DNA of 64,000 nucleotides from Gadus chalcogrammus (lineage: Eukaryota > Chordata > Actinopteri > Gadiformes > Gadidae): positions 27,874,924-27,938,923 of the forward strand of contig NC_079425.1 of assembly GCF_026213295.1 (NCBI RefSeq), given 5' to 3'. The notes beneath the pieces were generated by a model. That model was given only the letters and a program-made list of their open reading frames with translations, did no database searches and had not been told where the DNA came from. The position numbers and the translations under genes are program-made. Below, piece after piece: positions 10,483 through 22,265 of the stretch (its first letter is position 1; each line of letters opens with the position of its first letter).

Positions 10483-11355
10483 AGTGAGAGCAAGAAACAA
10501 AATCAATTGCAAATTTAGTTTCGAAACTGTGTGATCCTACTTAAGAAATGAAAAGGGAATGGGTAAAACTGATTTGTCTTCGCATTGAAAGGACTAGACG
10601 GTACTTACTTATTTGTAGTAATTGTTCATTTTCACCTTTCTACTGTTTCAGTCTGTTCTGTTACCGAAAGGTAGTTCTCTATGTGTTACGTCAATTCATG
10701 TAACCTGCCACTAGGGGATAGTGGTCCCTTTAAGAGGTTCAGGAAGTCACATAAAGGCATTAAGGACGCACAAGGCAAAGAGTTCCGCTATGTCAGACTG
10801 TTTGTTTACACCAGCAATATCTGCTCACAACGTATGCCATACGTAGCATCGTCGGTATGATTCCATATGATTGTATGTATTGTGTGATTGTATGATTGTT
10901 ATTCATTATTTGACGTTTTAAGAGTTGTTTTGCAAGGTTTGACGTCAAATGGCGACCAAGGTTTAAAAGTATAATATATGATAAATCGTTTATAAATACA
11001 TAATACATGTTTAGAAATAAGTATGTTAAAAGGATTTAAATATAAGTCATTTAATTAAAGACAAGTGTGTTTACAGTGTGTTTACAACATGTTAGTATTG
11101 AATTTATCTGATTATGCTTTCTGTTTATTCTAATTTTTACCCTTTTCTAATCATTAAACCTGTGGACAACTGACAACCGTCTTCAGAGTCGTGATGAACA
11201 GAAGGTGTTTAGCGTAAAGCCAAGATATACACCACACATATCGAGGGCAGCACACAGAGGAATCAGTGAAGGAGTTTGGTTGAAGCGAGGATGTTTCGTA
11301 GCTGCGAGGTGAACCCTGTCTAATTCACATCAGTTCTCTACCCCTCCATAAGGAC
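10483..11355. other. No gene; AT-rich, possible old LTR
   Basis: Low-complexity AT-rich sequence. The TGTGTTACGTCAATTCATG start near 10681 and later text have the look of a decayed LTR, but I cannot define both ends. Confidence 0.3.
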
Positions 11356-11541
11356 TGTGGTATTATTGCACTTTAGTTCATAATTATAATAACGTGACAG
11401 GAACCTATGTGTTGGGGGAAGGTTTAGCGGATGCACGGGAAGTGTTGATCACGTGATACTCGGGAATGCTGCGAGTCATTCAATAAAGTGGTAGCCAGTT
11501 AACAGTGAACTTGCGTGTGTTATTATTCAGTAAACACGACA
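11356..11541 (+). repeat. 5' LTR of the gypsy element
   Basis: Begins TGTGGTATTATTGCA and ends AGTAAACACGACA, so it has the TG...CA ends of LTRs. AATAAAG near its 3' end (11482-11488) is a plausible polyadenylation signal. Confidence 0.95.
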
Positions 11542-11556
11542 TGGTGTCAGAAGTGC
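11542..11556 (+). promoter_or_regulatory. Primer-binding site
   Basis: TGGTGTCAGAAGTGC directly follows the 5' LTR, where the tRNA primer of reverse transcription pairs. The matching tRNA was not determined. Confidence 0.6.
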
Positions 11557-11638
11557 TGTTATACGGTACAAAGTAAAAGTAAAAGACGATCCACCTGGAA
11601 GGAAATACAAAAAGGAGACAGATGAGCGTCGCAGATGA

Positions 11639-12226
11639 GTGAAAGTGGAGACGAGCGTAGTGGGGAAAGAGCTAGCACAATGGCTAGCACAATGGCTAAC
11701 ACACAGCGCTACGTTCAACATCCAGCCACCGGAGCCCTTTGATTTTTCGAAACCACACGAGTGGCCAAAGTGGATACGCAGATTTGAGAGTTTCCGCCAA
11801 GCGAGCAACTTTACAGCAAGCTCCGATGACATCCAGGTGAATACTATGATCTATTGTATGGGAGATGAAGCCGACGACGTGTTAAGAGGCTTGAAGCTAA
11901 GTGACGAAGACTTGCACAGCTACACTAAAGTACAGGAAGGCTTTCAGTCGTTCTTCGTGGTGAAAAAGAACATTGTATATGAGCATGCACGATTCAACAT
12001 GCGCAAGCAAGAGGAGAATGAGAATGTAGATGGATTTGTCACTGACCTGTATGCCCGAGCCGAACACTGCAATTATGGAACGTTGCACGACGAGCTACTC
12101 AGGGATAGGATTGTGGTAGGGCTAGCGGATAAACGGCTCTCAGAACGTATGCAGATGGAAAAAAATCTAGACCTGGAAAAAGCCATTGATATGGCGAGGC
12201 AGTCAAAAAGCAGCAAAACACATTGA
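11639..12226 (+). pseudogene. gypsy Gag, N-terminal part
   Basis: 195 codons with a retrotransposon Gag capsid-like region (PHEWPKWIRRFESFRQ; later VDGFVTDLYARAEHC and LRDRIVVGL). The frame stops at 12224, but coding-like sequence continues in another frame, so one indel near 12200 separates it from the zinc-knuckle part. The true start may be a later ATG (about 11681) since the upstream frame has no special support. Confidence 0.8.
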
Positions 12227-12343
12227 GGAGTGATACCAGTGGTGTAAAGCAGATGGATGCCTTCTCTGTGGACAGTTTTTCAAAACAGACTGCACGAAGA
12301 AAAAGAAAATCCTTAATTCAACAAAACCAAATACAACAGTGCA

Positions 12344-12724
12344 ATGCCATTCAACAGCCAGGGCAAGACCACAAAACGCTTTCAGTGCTATAAATGTGGA
12401 GGCACTTCACACCCCAAGCATGAGTGTCCTGCCAATAGTGCCAAGTGCCATTCCTGTGGAAAAATGGGTCACTACCAGCGTGTGTGCCTTGCAGGTAAAG
12501 CTGTGCATGGTATTGAGGAAGAGGAAAGTGAGAGCTTCTTTCTCGGTTCTGTTTCATCTGATGCTGATCCATGGACTGTTGATATTTGCATAATGGACAA
12601 AGATGTAACTTTCAAACTTGACTCCGGAGCAAGTTTCACAGAATGTTTTAAACAACATTTTTTCTGGCACACAGCAGCCTGTTCTCCAGAAAGCAGAGAA
12701 ACTCCTGTATGGTCCGGGACGTAA
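12344..12724 (+). pseudogene. gypsy zinc knuckles and protease
   Basis: Two CCHC knuckles occur: CYKCGGTSHPKHEC and CHSCGKMGHYQRVC. They are followed by an aspartic protease core with LDSGAS. The protease frame breaks near 12650, and its remaining part continues in another frame to about 12812. Confidence 0.85.
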
Positions 12725-12970
12725 CCCTCTGGATGTGTCGGGATTCGTCAGACTGCAGCTGAGGAGAGGAACTAAACAGACAGCAGAGAAGGTGTATGTG
12801 GTCAAAACCTGAGAACGCCCTTGCTCGGGAGGCCAGCCATTGTGGCCCTTGGTTTACTCATCCGTGTGGACAGCATAGAGATGGAGAACATCATGGCATG
12901 CTATCCCAAACTCTGCACTGGCTTAGGTGAGATACAATAACCATACGCCATCAAGCTTAAACCTGGAGCT

Positions 12971-13630
12971 GTGCCATTTTCTGTGAAAACCCCCATGAGA
13001 ATTCCTATACCGTTGGTTGGCAAAGTAAAAGAAGAGCTCCAGCGCATGGAAAGCCTGGGCGTCATCAGCCGTGTCGAGGAGCCGACTGAGTGGTGTGCCG
13101 GCATGGTAGTCGTGCCCAAGAAAGATAAGGAGTCTGTACGCTTGTGTGTGGATCTGACCGGCTTGAACGTGTATGTGTGCCGCGAAAAGTACATTCTACC
13201 GTCAGTAGATCAGAGCCTTGGAATGTTTTTCAGCAAACTGGACGTCAACATTGGGTTTTGGCAGATTCCGCTGACAAAGGAATCATCCAAGTACACCACA
13301 TTCATTACACCCTTTGGTCGGTTCCATTTTAACCGCCTCCCCTTCGGTATTGCCTCAGCACCAGAACACTTCCAGCGCATGATGGCTGAGGCAATTGAGG
13401 GGCTAGAAGGGGTGGACTGCCACATTGATGACCTACTGGTGTGGGGACGCGACCGGGAAGAGCATGATGCTCGACTCCATGGCATGCTACAGAGACTGGA
13501 GAATGCAGGCATCAAACTTAATGTGGACAAATGCAAACTCTCCACAAGTGAGGTAGTCTTCTGGGCCACATCATCACATCGATGGGCATCCGCCCAGACC
13601 CAAGAAAAACAGATGCAATCATGGAGATGA
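12971..13630 (+). pseudogene. gypsy reverse transcriptase
   Basis: It contains GMVVVPKKDKESVRLCVDL, FSKLDVNIGFWQIPL, TPFGRFHFNRLPFGIASAP and the catalytic DCHIDDLLVWG. The His before IDD resembles the CHMDD form seen in one branch of gypsy elements. The frame breaks near 13560 at the thumb region. Confidence 0.92.
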
Positions 13631-14400
13631 AAGAGCCCACAAATGTCGGTGAGTTGAGGAGTTTTCTCTGCATGGTCAATCAGCTGGGAAAGTTCATTCC
13701 ACAGCTAGCAGAGACAGACAAACCACTCCGTGATTTCCTCTCTAAGAAAAACTGTTGGGTCTGGGACGTGGACCAGGCAACGGTATTCACAACGCTGAAG
13801 AGAGCACTATCTTCTCCTCCGGTCCTTGCTATGTATGACCCGAACAGAGACACCAAATTGTCTGCCGATGCATCGTCATATGGGCTGGGTGGCGTTCTTC
13901 TTCAAAAGTGGGAGGAGGAATGGAGGCCTGTGGCTTATGCATCGCGGTCGCTAACTCCAACTGAGAACGGTATGCACAAGTGGAAAAGGAGGCTCTTGGC
14001 CTCACATAATATAATAATAATAATACATTTAATTTAGAGGCGCCTTTCAAAACACCCAAGGTCACCTTACAGAGCATATATTCATCATACATTTTTTAAA
14101 AAAAAACAACAGTACACATGGGCCTGTAAACGGTTCAGGGATTTCCTCATAGGGAAACAGTTCTGCATGGAGACTGACCATAAACCCCTTCTCAGCCTAC
14201 TTGGAGCACAAGCACTGGATCTGTTGCCGCCGAGAATCCAGCGCTTCAGGATGAGACTGATGCGGTATTCATACTCCATTGTGCATGTTCCAGGAAAATC
14301 ACTTTGGACAGCAGACACACTGTCACGCTGACCTGTGGAATCACACATGTCTACAGAGGAACAGGGGCTGATGGAGAGCACACAACATTTATCTAGACGC
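13582..14400 (+). pseudogene. gypsy RNase H, broken by an insertion
   Basis: RNase H sequence includes LSADASSYGLGGVLLQ and, after the insertion at 14008-14114, ETDHKPLLSLLG and HVPGKSLWTADTLSR. The reading frame also shifts near 13970. The TSD CACAT marks where the uninterrupted gene was opened. Confidence 0.9.
14008..14114 (-). mobile_element. LINE 3' tail inserted in gypsy RNase H
   Basis: 107 bp flanked by CACAT on both sides (14003-14007 and 14115-14119). On the minus strand it reads a LINE 3' end with GGTGACCTTGGGTGTTTTG and GAAAGGCGCC, ending in ATT repeats. The same tail occurs at 18900 onward. It is a very short 5'-truncated retroposition and dates the LINE family as active after the gypsy insertion. 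Confidence 0.85.
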
Positions 14401-14428
14401 TGTCATAGAAGGACTACCTGTAAGCCCC

Positions 14429-15464
14429 ATGTGTGTGGAAAATCTGAAAGAGCAACTGAAAGTTGACAGTGTCTGCCCACGTGTCATGACCCTGTGCTCA
14501 GAAGGATGGCCAGCACATGCGAAACAGGAACCTGTACTGAAAAACTACTGGCAAGAGCAAGCTACACTCAGTGAAAGACGGCTTATTGCTGAAAGACACA
14601 AGGCTTGTTATACCTGCTGCAATGAGGAACGACGTGTTAGCAAAACTGAGTGAAGGACATCAGGGTGTGGAGAAGTGCAAAAGCCGTGCTCGTCAGTCTG
14701 TGTGGTGGCCTGGTCTCAGTCAGCAAATAAACTAAATGGTGCTCAACTGCAGAGCATGCATACAAGAGCGACAGAATCGCAAGGAGCCACTCATGCCATC
14801 AGAATGCCCGGGAAGACCATGGTAAAAGTTGGGGGCGGACCTGTTCCTCCTGGGGAGCCAAACTTCCCTGCTTGTGGTTGATTACCTTTCCAGGTATGTT
14901 GAGATTGCACAGTTATCGCACACCTATCGGTCCACCAATGTCATTGTCCATCTCAAGTCGATTTTTGCAGGCATGGTATTCCTGAGGTCCTGATGTCTGA
15001 CAACGGGCCGCAATTTTCCGGACAAGTTTTGTCGGCTTTGCAGCCTCTTATGGATTCAGACACGTCACCAGCAGCCCAAGGTTTCCGCAGAGTAATGGTG
15101 AAGCGGAACGGGCAGTACAGACTGTCAAAAATCTGCTGAAGAAGGCAGCAGACCCCTACCTGGCTCTACTCGCCTATAGAGCCACGCCCCTTCAGAGTGG
15201 ATACAGTCCAGCTCAACCCCAGTGCCAATTCTTCCCACTCAGCTAGACCCTGCACTGCCTGATGGTGAAGCTTTCGCTAGGGAGGAAAGAGAGAAGAGGA
15301 GGTCAGACACTGAAAACTACAACAGGCGTCACCGTGTCAAAGCTCTCAGTGCTCTGACGGCTGGAGAACGGGTATGGGTAACTGACATAAAGACATCAGG
15401 AACTGTGCTTCAGAACCATTCCACTCCAAGGTCCTACTTGGTGGATCTAACCCAGGGGTTGTAG
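14429..15464 (+). pseudogene. gypsy integrase, frameshifted
   Basis: Pieces in several frames show the integrase zinc-binding part (EGHQGVEKCKSR near 14655), a core with [17 protein letters not shown] (about 14970-15020) and [14 protein letters not shown] (about 15085-15120), and a C-terminal region ending near 15464. At least three indels and stops interrupt it. Confidence 0.85.
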
Positions 15465-15905
15465 GACACAACCGCAGTTACCTGATACCTCTACATACAC
15501 CTACAAAAGACAGAGGTTTTCCAACACAGCAAATACCAGAGACAACTCCTGAGCAGGCTCCTGTGATACCTGCTGTGACAACGCATGTTTCACCTACAGA
15601 GACTGCCACTCTCAGAACCAGGTCTGGGAGAGCTATAGTCGCACCTGGTAGACCTAACCTGTGATCTAAAAAAAGGAAGGAAAAAAAAGGAAATACTGTG
15701 TTTCTGTGTACTGTCCGCGTTCTAGCTTTGTACACTGGGGAGTATTTTGAATATAACAGTATTTTATTTTGTTGTTAAAACAATCTGCCTTTATTTACTT
15801 TGTTCTTCCTTACAGGGTTCAGATAGGGACAGACCTTTCAACAAAGAGGCAGGATAATCCTCTAAGGTCTGATGAGACAAAGGCAGTCTATCCTTTGTTC
15901 TCTAG
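15465..15905 (+). other. gypsy 3' non-coding region
   Basis: Lies between the integrase remnant and the polypurine tract. A short continuation of pol-like sequence reaches about 15660 and then AT-rich sequence follows. Confidence 0.6.
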
Positions 15906-15915
15906 AAAGGGGAGA
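15906..15915 (+). promoter_or_regulatory. Polypurine tract
   Basis: AAAGGGGAGA sits directly before the 3' LTR, the normal place for priming plus-strand DNA synthesis. Confidence 0.75.
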
Positions 15916-16102
15916 TGTGGTATTATTGCATTTTAGTTCATAATAATAATAACGTCATAGGAACCTATTTGTTGGGGAAAGGTTTAGCCGGATGCACGGG
16001 AAGTGTTGATCACGTGATACTCAGGAATGCTGCGAGTCATTTAATAAAGTGGTAGCCAGTTAACAGTGAACTCGCGTGTGTTATTATTCAGTAAACACGA
16101 CA
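15916..16102 (+). repeat. 3' LTR of the gypsy element
   Basis: Collinear with the 5' LTR (same TGTGGTATTATTGCA start and AACACGACA end), with scattered substitutions and one extra base. Confidence 0.95.
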
Positions 16103-18083
16103 GGGACAAGACGCCATGTTGAGGCCCAGACACCCAGACCTGATCGCCTTCTTTTGTTCCACTTTGGGTCATTTGGAACTTTGAACATGTGCAAAGTCAT
16201 CAGCTCTGTAGAAAATGGAGGAAACACTTGACTGAATTAGAAAGGAGAAACGTTTTAAATAAGTTGGATGTGGTAGTTCAAAGTATTATGTATTTATATT
16301 AAGTATTCAAATGGCCTAGGACCACTCCTTACATGAGGTAAGTCATTACAATAGTGAAACAAAAGTTGTCATCCTCTGAACTTGCTTTGTTTTCTTACCA
16401 AGTTCAGAGGTTGGACCAATCGGCCCATCTCTAGTAGTTGTGGTTCTAGGAGCTTCCGTTCCACACGCAGAAAGGCTTGAGACTTCAACCTCCCCTCACT
16501 CAGCAGTGGAGCATGTTCAGCTGGACCTCCCGCACGGTAGCAGATCAAAGGTATGCTTATTTCTGTCTTCTAATCAGAGCATCCTTCCTCTCGTCAGCCC
16601 TTGTTTTTGTTGTAATATTTAGCATATAATAAATTACATATGCAGCCAACGTCGGTGGTCCTTGTTACCATGCTTGTTTAAGTTTCATCTGAATCACTTT
16701 TATTTTCAAATGTCACTCCTCCTCCTTTTTTCAGTGTGACGGCATTATGAATGGAAAAGGTTTCAACTCGAGAATGTTAACTAAACCGTCAACAATATCA
16801 TGAGTGGATTGTATAAACATACCAATCTGAGAACGAGGAGGATTCTCTGCCCGAGCCCGAGCCCGACCTGACCCGGCCGGACCCGCGGGCCGGGTCGGGC
16901 CGATATCGCCCACCACTATCCTCAGGCTGGGTCGGGCCGGGCCTTTGATCGAGCGTTTGTGTTTTTTTTTTAATCATTGCTTTATTAGCCTCATCTGAGG
17001 AGAAATCTATGCCATAAACAGAAATATTATAGGCCTTTATTACACGGGTCTTCTCAATGCCATGGAAGGCTCCGTTCACTTGCATGGGTAGTACTCCGGT
17101 AACTTGTGAACCCCAGCGCCTTCGGATGCTAAGCAACGTCAACGTCTTTGGCGGATTATTACTCTAATAATCAACACTACAAATGCTGGCGACGAATAAA
17201 TTGTAAAAAGACACACCATGTGAAGTTATTTTTTCGTTTTGGCAAGTAGCCTTGTAATAAGTGGGATAATGTATAGAACGTCGCCGGCCATTATCTAAAA
17301 TAAGCCCCTTCAGGGCGAAGCAAGACACCTCCGCTGGGTGGGCTCATCTAGCTGCGTAGGCGCGTTAGGCGCGTGGAACCATTTTTGTGACAGACAATGA
17401 TCAAGCGTCAGGATAGGCGCGTTACGGGCGTAATCTAACGTGCGTAACCCGTTCAGTGTGGCCGCACCTAAAGATGGACTAAGAAGTTTACATGCATTTT
17501 AAAAGTCCAAACAGTGTCTGAAATGATCAGAATTCTCATCTCTAGGGCCATGTATACCCACTGAGTGAGGCAGGGAGTGTATGATCGCACAGCTGCCGAT
17601 CCAGCCAAATTCATTTAATTTTCTTGGATACTGGGCTAAAAAATCCACCTTCTAGAGGTGTGTGTGTGTTTCATCTATCTGTCTGTGTGTGTTTGGGGCC
17701 CTGAGGAGAACACTACCCTAACTTATATTTGGCATATTTTCCACCACCAAGATTATGTAAAAAAAGCAAGGTGGGCGAGACTTGTTTTGATCTGATCTCC
17801 CCGTCTCCATGGACACCCGCTGCTATTCACTAAGGGAACGTTCAGTGGTCGAGCTGAAATGCTTTGAGTTTAAAACAGGTCATATGCAAAGGACTTCGTC
17901 CTTATGGAGTCCAGCACCTGGTTCAATGACAGCAGCTTCCTCAGACCAAGGTCAATCTATGATTGACCTTGGTCTGGCAATAGCCAGGCTGCTCATACGC
18001 TGCATAGCTCAAAGCGACCAGGATCATCCACATATCTCTTCTGTGCATTCAAGTGCATATCATATATATTATACTTTGATGCA

Positions 18084-18115
<32 letters not shown>

Positions 18116-18385
18116 CGACCCACAGGATAAGATGCCTTGGCTGCTCCAGCTGAACCCAGGTTACCGGTTGGACAGTCAACAGCATACCTCCGCTTCGTGG
18201 GGAGCTCCTGAACTCCTTCCTCCTGTTGATCATTTAATGTTCAACTTGGTCACATTTATTTTTCATTTGAATGATGGATGTTTTATAAAAAAGAAAACAT
18301 GAAGTTATTTCCTGTTCAAAGAGGAGAGGTCCTCTCTATCAGTATGAAATTAGCTCTGTCCAAAACTGACAGATCACCTCAGTTC
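16103..18385. other. No gene; old repeat remnants
   Basis: 16830-16960 is a GC-rich CCCGACC/GGGTCGGGCC stretch next to GCCCACCACTA, as at the ends of some hAT elements. 17040-17100 resembles (inverted) part of the element at 49506. 17470-17575 resembles the 3' end of the element at 9093. 18085-18107 is a T-run. Confidence 0.4.
17942..17976. repeat. Perfect 35-bp palindrome
   Basis: 16-bp arms CAGACCAAGGTCAATC and its exact complement around TAT. Could form a stable hairpin. No terminator role is implied in a eukaryote. Confidence 0.95.
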
Positions 18386-18726
18386 AAACACATATGGAAG
18401 CATATATGTAGCAAAATTCAAATGGCAATGCAATTTGCAATTTTCAATTCAATAAGTAATTACGTTATGCAATTGACAATGCATTATGCAATTTCATAAT
18501 GTAATTTGTAAATATGTTATTCAAAGTGTATTTTAATATGCAAAGTGACAATGCAATCCTCAATTAAATTTGCAAAAGTTATAACAATAAAAATACAATA
18601 ACATTTTGTCAAATTCTTTGAGTTCCTTTATTCAAATTGAAAAGCTATAGCGTCCCCGTGATTGCAATCCACTTCGCCACACTCCGTGTGTTGCGATATT
18701 CAAATGACATTTCAATCCGCAAAACA

Positions 18727-18810
18727 GAATCCAAAACGGAATCCAAAGCGGAATCCAAAACGGAATCCAAAGAGGAATCCAAAGAGGAATCCAAAGAGGA
18801 ATCCAAAAAG
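18727..18810. repeat. 12-bp tandem repeat in left arm
   Basis: About seven copies of GAATCCAAAACG/GAATCCAAAGAG. The right arm has about four inverted copies (19669-19730), so copy number has diverged between the arms. Confidence 0.9.
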
Positions 18811-18899
18811 TCTATATGCAAAGTGGCAAACGTATCAGCCAATCAGCGTCTGGGCGGGAACTACGTCACTTTCTATTGTCTCCAAGGGTATCTCCAGGG

Positions 18900-19375
18900 T
18901 AATAATAATAATAATACATTTAATTTAAAGGGCGCCTTTCAAGACACCCAAGGTCACCTTATAGAGCATAAAGTTATCATAAATCGTTTAAAACAAGACG
19001 TTGTGGAAAAATAATAATGATAAATAAATAAATAAATAAATAAAACAAAAACAAGACAAAACAAACAAACAATCAAGACAGTGATCAGTTAGACGTTATG
19101 TGCGAGTTTGAACAGGTGAGTTGTGACTTGAAGGTTGTAATGGTGTCTGATTGTTTTATGTGTGGGAGGAGGGAGTTCCAGAGCCTGGGTGCTGGACAGC
19201 TGAATGACCGGGCACCCATTCGTAATGAGTCGTGATGTGGGGATACATAGTAGTCCAGCAGAGGTTGAGCGGAAGGGAGTGTATTCTTGGAGGAGGTCGC
19301 AGAGGTAACTGGGGGCTAGGTTGTGGAGAGCTTTGTAGGTGAGGAGTGGGTGGAGACGGTGGGTCTCCCGACCCT
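18900..19375 (-). mobile_element. L2-type LINE 3' end inside the foldback element
   Basis: On the minus strand, a LINE C-terminal coding remnant (RLITNGCPVIQLSSTQALELP, then TTHLFKLAHNV) is followed by a 3' UTR with GGTGACCTTGGGTGTCTTG and an ATT-repeat tail near 18900. It inserted into the middle of the foldback element. The exact 5' edge near 19375 is uncertain. Confidence 0.75.
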
Positions 19376-20060
19376 ATGTTTCGCACCCAGTGCCTGTAGC
19401 ACTTTGTGTTTACCACACTGGCGTCAAAACGTACCAGTGAGGATAAGTCGTCTATCCCAGAACACGCACTCTATCTACTGCATCTGTGTCTTCAACACGA
19501 TTGTTCTCCACATCATCGGCTAAACTTCGGAGCGTATCAATAATCTCCATTGGTGACCATGGACCTGACACATACGAACTAGAAGGGAACAAGGAAATTA
19601 CGAGCAAGTGACGTAGTTCCCGCCCAGACGCTGATTGGCTGATACGTTTGTCACTTTGCATATTGACTTTTTGGATTCCTCTTTGGATTCCTCTTTGGAT
19701 TCCGTTTTGGAATCCGTTTTGCCAAATCTTTTGCAAAGTGTTTTGCGGATTGAAATGTCATTTGAATATCGCAACACACGGAGCGTGGCGAAGTGGATTG
19801 CAATCACGGGGACGCTATAGCTTTTCAATATGTATAAAGGAACTCAAAGAATTTGACAAAATGTTATTCTATTTGTATTGTTATAACTTTTGCAAATTTA
19901 ATTGAGGATTGCATTGTCACTTTGCATGTTAAAATACACTTTGAATAACGTATTTACAAATTACATTATAACATTTTATAATGAATTGTCCAATGCATAA
20001 TGTAATTCCAAATTGTATTGCCATTTGAATTTTGCTACATATATGCTTCCATAAACACAT

Positions 20061-20739
20061 TCAGAAGAAGGAGAAAGGTCAAAGTTCATCTGTGATCTTC
20101 CGTGAGCATCACGTGGTCCAACATTTCACTTATTAAACTCGCCCCCTCGTCCCCTGGCATTTGATTGTAGCAACAATGTGACCATGATAATAAAAAAAGA
20201 TAATAATAAAAGATCCTCAGGGGTAAAGGGGGACATTAGACAGCGTGGTGTTGTCCTGTTAGGGGCAAACCACTAAACTATTAGTTGAAATATTTCCTTG
20301 CTGTTGAGTTCACTGACTGCATGCAAGCAGGAGAACAGTGCGCTGTTCATTCTACTCATGAACAGAATGCTGTCCAGGCACAGCGATCAGCGACCTACAG
20401 CAGGCTCAGCTCCACCTGGAGAGGCCGGCCGATCCAGAGACTTGTTCACACAGGGAGGAGGTATCTGGTCCCCACCCTTCGTATCACACCAAGGCTTTCA
20501 TTGAAAGCCTAGTTGTGATAACACATCACCAGTACTCATGGAGAGGGACTCTGGGGGCGGTCCCCCTCGTCTGATAAAGGGAAATTTACGCCCAAAAACA
20601 GACCTTCATGTTTAACTGAAGCAAGCTCAAGAGATGGAGGCCCCGGCTTGGTAAAGAATTCCCTGGGGGGGCATCTATAAGGCTTTGGCGGCCAGCCTGA
20701 TTCAATAAGGTTTTCAAACTCTGTTAATGCTTTTGTATC
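20061..20739. other. No gene
   Basis: Contains only a small palindrome AGGCTTTCA/TGAAAGCCT at 20492-20510. Open frames are short and unrecognised. Confidence 0.4.
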
Positions 20740-20990
20740 CAATAGGCTATCTATAGGCCGATAATTTTAGCAATAGGCAATCAATGGCCATCAATATACT
20801 ATCAAGAGACTATCAATGGGCTATGAATAGACTATCAATCCATCATCAATAGACTATCAATCCGCCATCGATAGGCTATCGATAGCCTATAGATAACCTA
20901 TTAATATGCCAATAGGCTATCAATAAGCCAATAAGATATCAATAGGTCTATAGACTATCAATAGGCCATCAATAGATTATCAATAAGCAA
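20740..20990. repeat. Degenerate short-period minisatellite
   Basis: Repeated ACTATCAATAGGC-like units, 13-15 bp, with many GATAGGCTATC palindromic variants, ending where a SINE begins. Confidence 0.85.
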
Positions 20991-20993
20991 ATC

Positions 20994-21210
20994 AGTTTAG
21001 CTCAGGAGGTAGAGCTAAACTGATAGAGTTGTCTTGTAACCGAAGGTTGATAGTTCGAACCCAAGCTCCTCCTAGCTGTGTGACGATGTGTCCCTGAGCA
21101 AGACACTTAACCCTAACTGCTCCTGACGAGCTGGCGGTCGCCTTGAAGATGTCTGGTATATGTATGGTAATATCTCCATTATAATGTGTTATTATTATCC
21201 TATAGTTCAG
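20994..21210 (+). mobile_element. tRNA-derived SINE
   Basis: A-box-like TAGCTCAGGAGGTAGAG (20998 on) and B-box-like GGTTGATAGTTCGAACCC are spaced as in a tRNA-like pol III promoter. They are followed by TGTCCCTGAGCAAGACACTT, a body common in fish SINEs. The 3' limit is uncertain. Confidence 0.75.
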
Positions 21211-22260
21211 ACGTCTGTCAAAGTGAATCAATAATGCCGTACATTCTAGGGCATAACTTCCTGCTCTCTCATGAGTCTTTGTTTGGACCAGCATCATGCA
21301 TACACACTTTAACACCCCCATTACGCTGAGCACTATTGATCTACTGCGACGCTCACGTCTGCTCTTGTGCAATCGTTGGACCGCATCATCCTGGAGCACA
21401 TATTGGGCACATTGAGCACATAAATACACCTGTTGGCATAAATGAATAACTTAATGGGATAATCACACCACTTATTCATTGTCTTGTATCCGTCTTCCTG
21501 TCTGCCGTCTTTACCTGTTCCCTTATTTTTTACTCCCGATTTGACTCCAAATGGACACCTCTTCTGGACGATAGTGCTGATTTGTTTTGGGGGACGAGAA
21601 AACCCAAACGAACCACAGGATATGTGTGCCCACTTGGCTCTGAGTATGCCAACTATCAAAGCTAATTCCAGCGCGCTGCAGACTCTTGAGCGCACTGCTG
21701 TTCCAATGCCCCAAGTGGCCCTCAGAAGTTCTTTTTTTGCTGGATTTCCGAGAAGTGGTTTGGCACCAGGTGCACAGACAAAGAGCCATTATTTGTACCT
21801 CTTCATTCAAAGGCACGCTGAGTTTGGGGATATAGAGGGAGAGAGGCTGTGCAATTAATATTTGTGTTGAGACCAAAATATAATACAGACATATGCAATC
21901 CAAATACATCGAAAAATACCTGATTGTAGCCCCTTGGCACTGATTACTTTGGGGATATATTTGGTCTTGAATATATCAGGCCATTGGTAGGTTTATAGAT
22001 TCTAAGAAAATACAAAACAATTATTCATTAGTGATTTGGCATACAAACTAAAACACTGACATCTGCCGTCGCACTGCGGTTCCTTCTCCCAGCAAAGGGC
22101 CAAAATGAGACTCTGGGCCCTGGGGTCTTGAGTGGGTGGGTGGCTGGGTGGGGGATGGGGGGTTGGGTTGCTGTGTTCAGGGATGTCTCGCAAAGCAATC
22201 AGTGGCTGGCAGCACGTTGAGACCCAGAGTAATTAAAGATCAGAGGGCACCCTGCCCGCA
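21211..22260. other. No recognised gene
   Basis: Open frames up to 145 codons on both strands lack recognisable domains and overlap one another, so I treat them as chance. Confidence 0.45.
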
Positions 22261-22265
22261 AACAA

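Larger units (their letters stand above)
11356..16102 (+). mobile_element. Degenerate Ty3/gypsy LTR retrotransposon
   Basis: Two LTRs of 186 and 187 bp (11356-11541 and 15916-16102), differing at about a dozen positions, enclose gag, zinc knuckles, protease, reverse transcriptase, RNase H and integrase in the Ty3/gypsy order. The flanks AGGAC and GGGAC look like a 5-bp duplication with one mutation. Frameshifts, stops and a LINE-tail insertion in RNase H make it non-autonomous. LTR divergence suggests it is not recent. Confidence 0.95.
18394..20052. mobile_element. Foldback-like transposon with long arms
   Basis: It starts ATGGAAGCATATATGTAGC and ends with the exact complement, flanked by an 8-bp AAACACAT duplication (18386-18393 and 20053-20060). 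The arms run about 480 bp (to about 18877) and 448 bp (from about 19604) and share the CAATCAGCGTCTGGGCGGG block at their inner ends. Inside each arm is a short tandem repeat of AATCCAAA(A/G)(C/A)GG. No transposase is present. A LINE end lies in the centre. Superfamily unresolved: 8 bp suits hAT, but long arms with internal repeats suit foldback or MULE-like elements. Confidence 0.88.

Noticed and set aside
10677..11290. Solo LTR
   Set aside because: A TGTGTTACGTCAATTC start is suggestive, but no matching end or duplication could be fixed.
16830..16960. CpG island or promoter
   Set aside because: The GC-rich words CCCGACC/GGGCCGGG look like transposon-end sequence next to GCCCACCACTA, and no gene starts nearby.
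21001..21073. Functional tRNA gene
   Set aside because: A and B boxes are present but the rest does not fold as a tRNA, and a SINE body follows.
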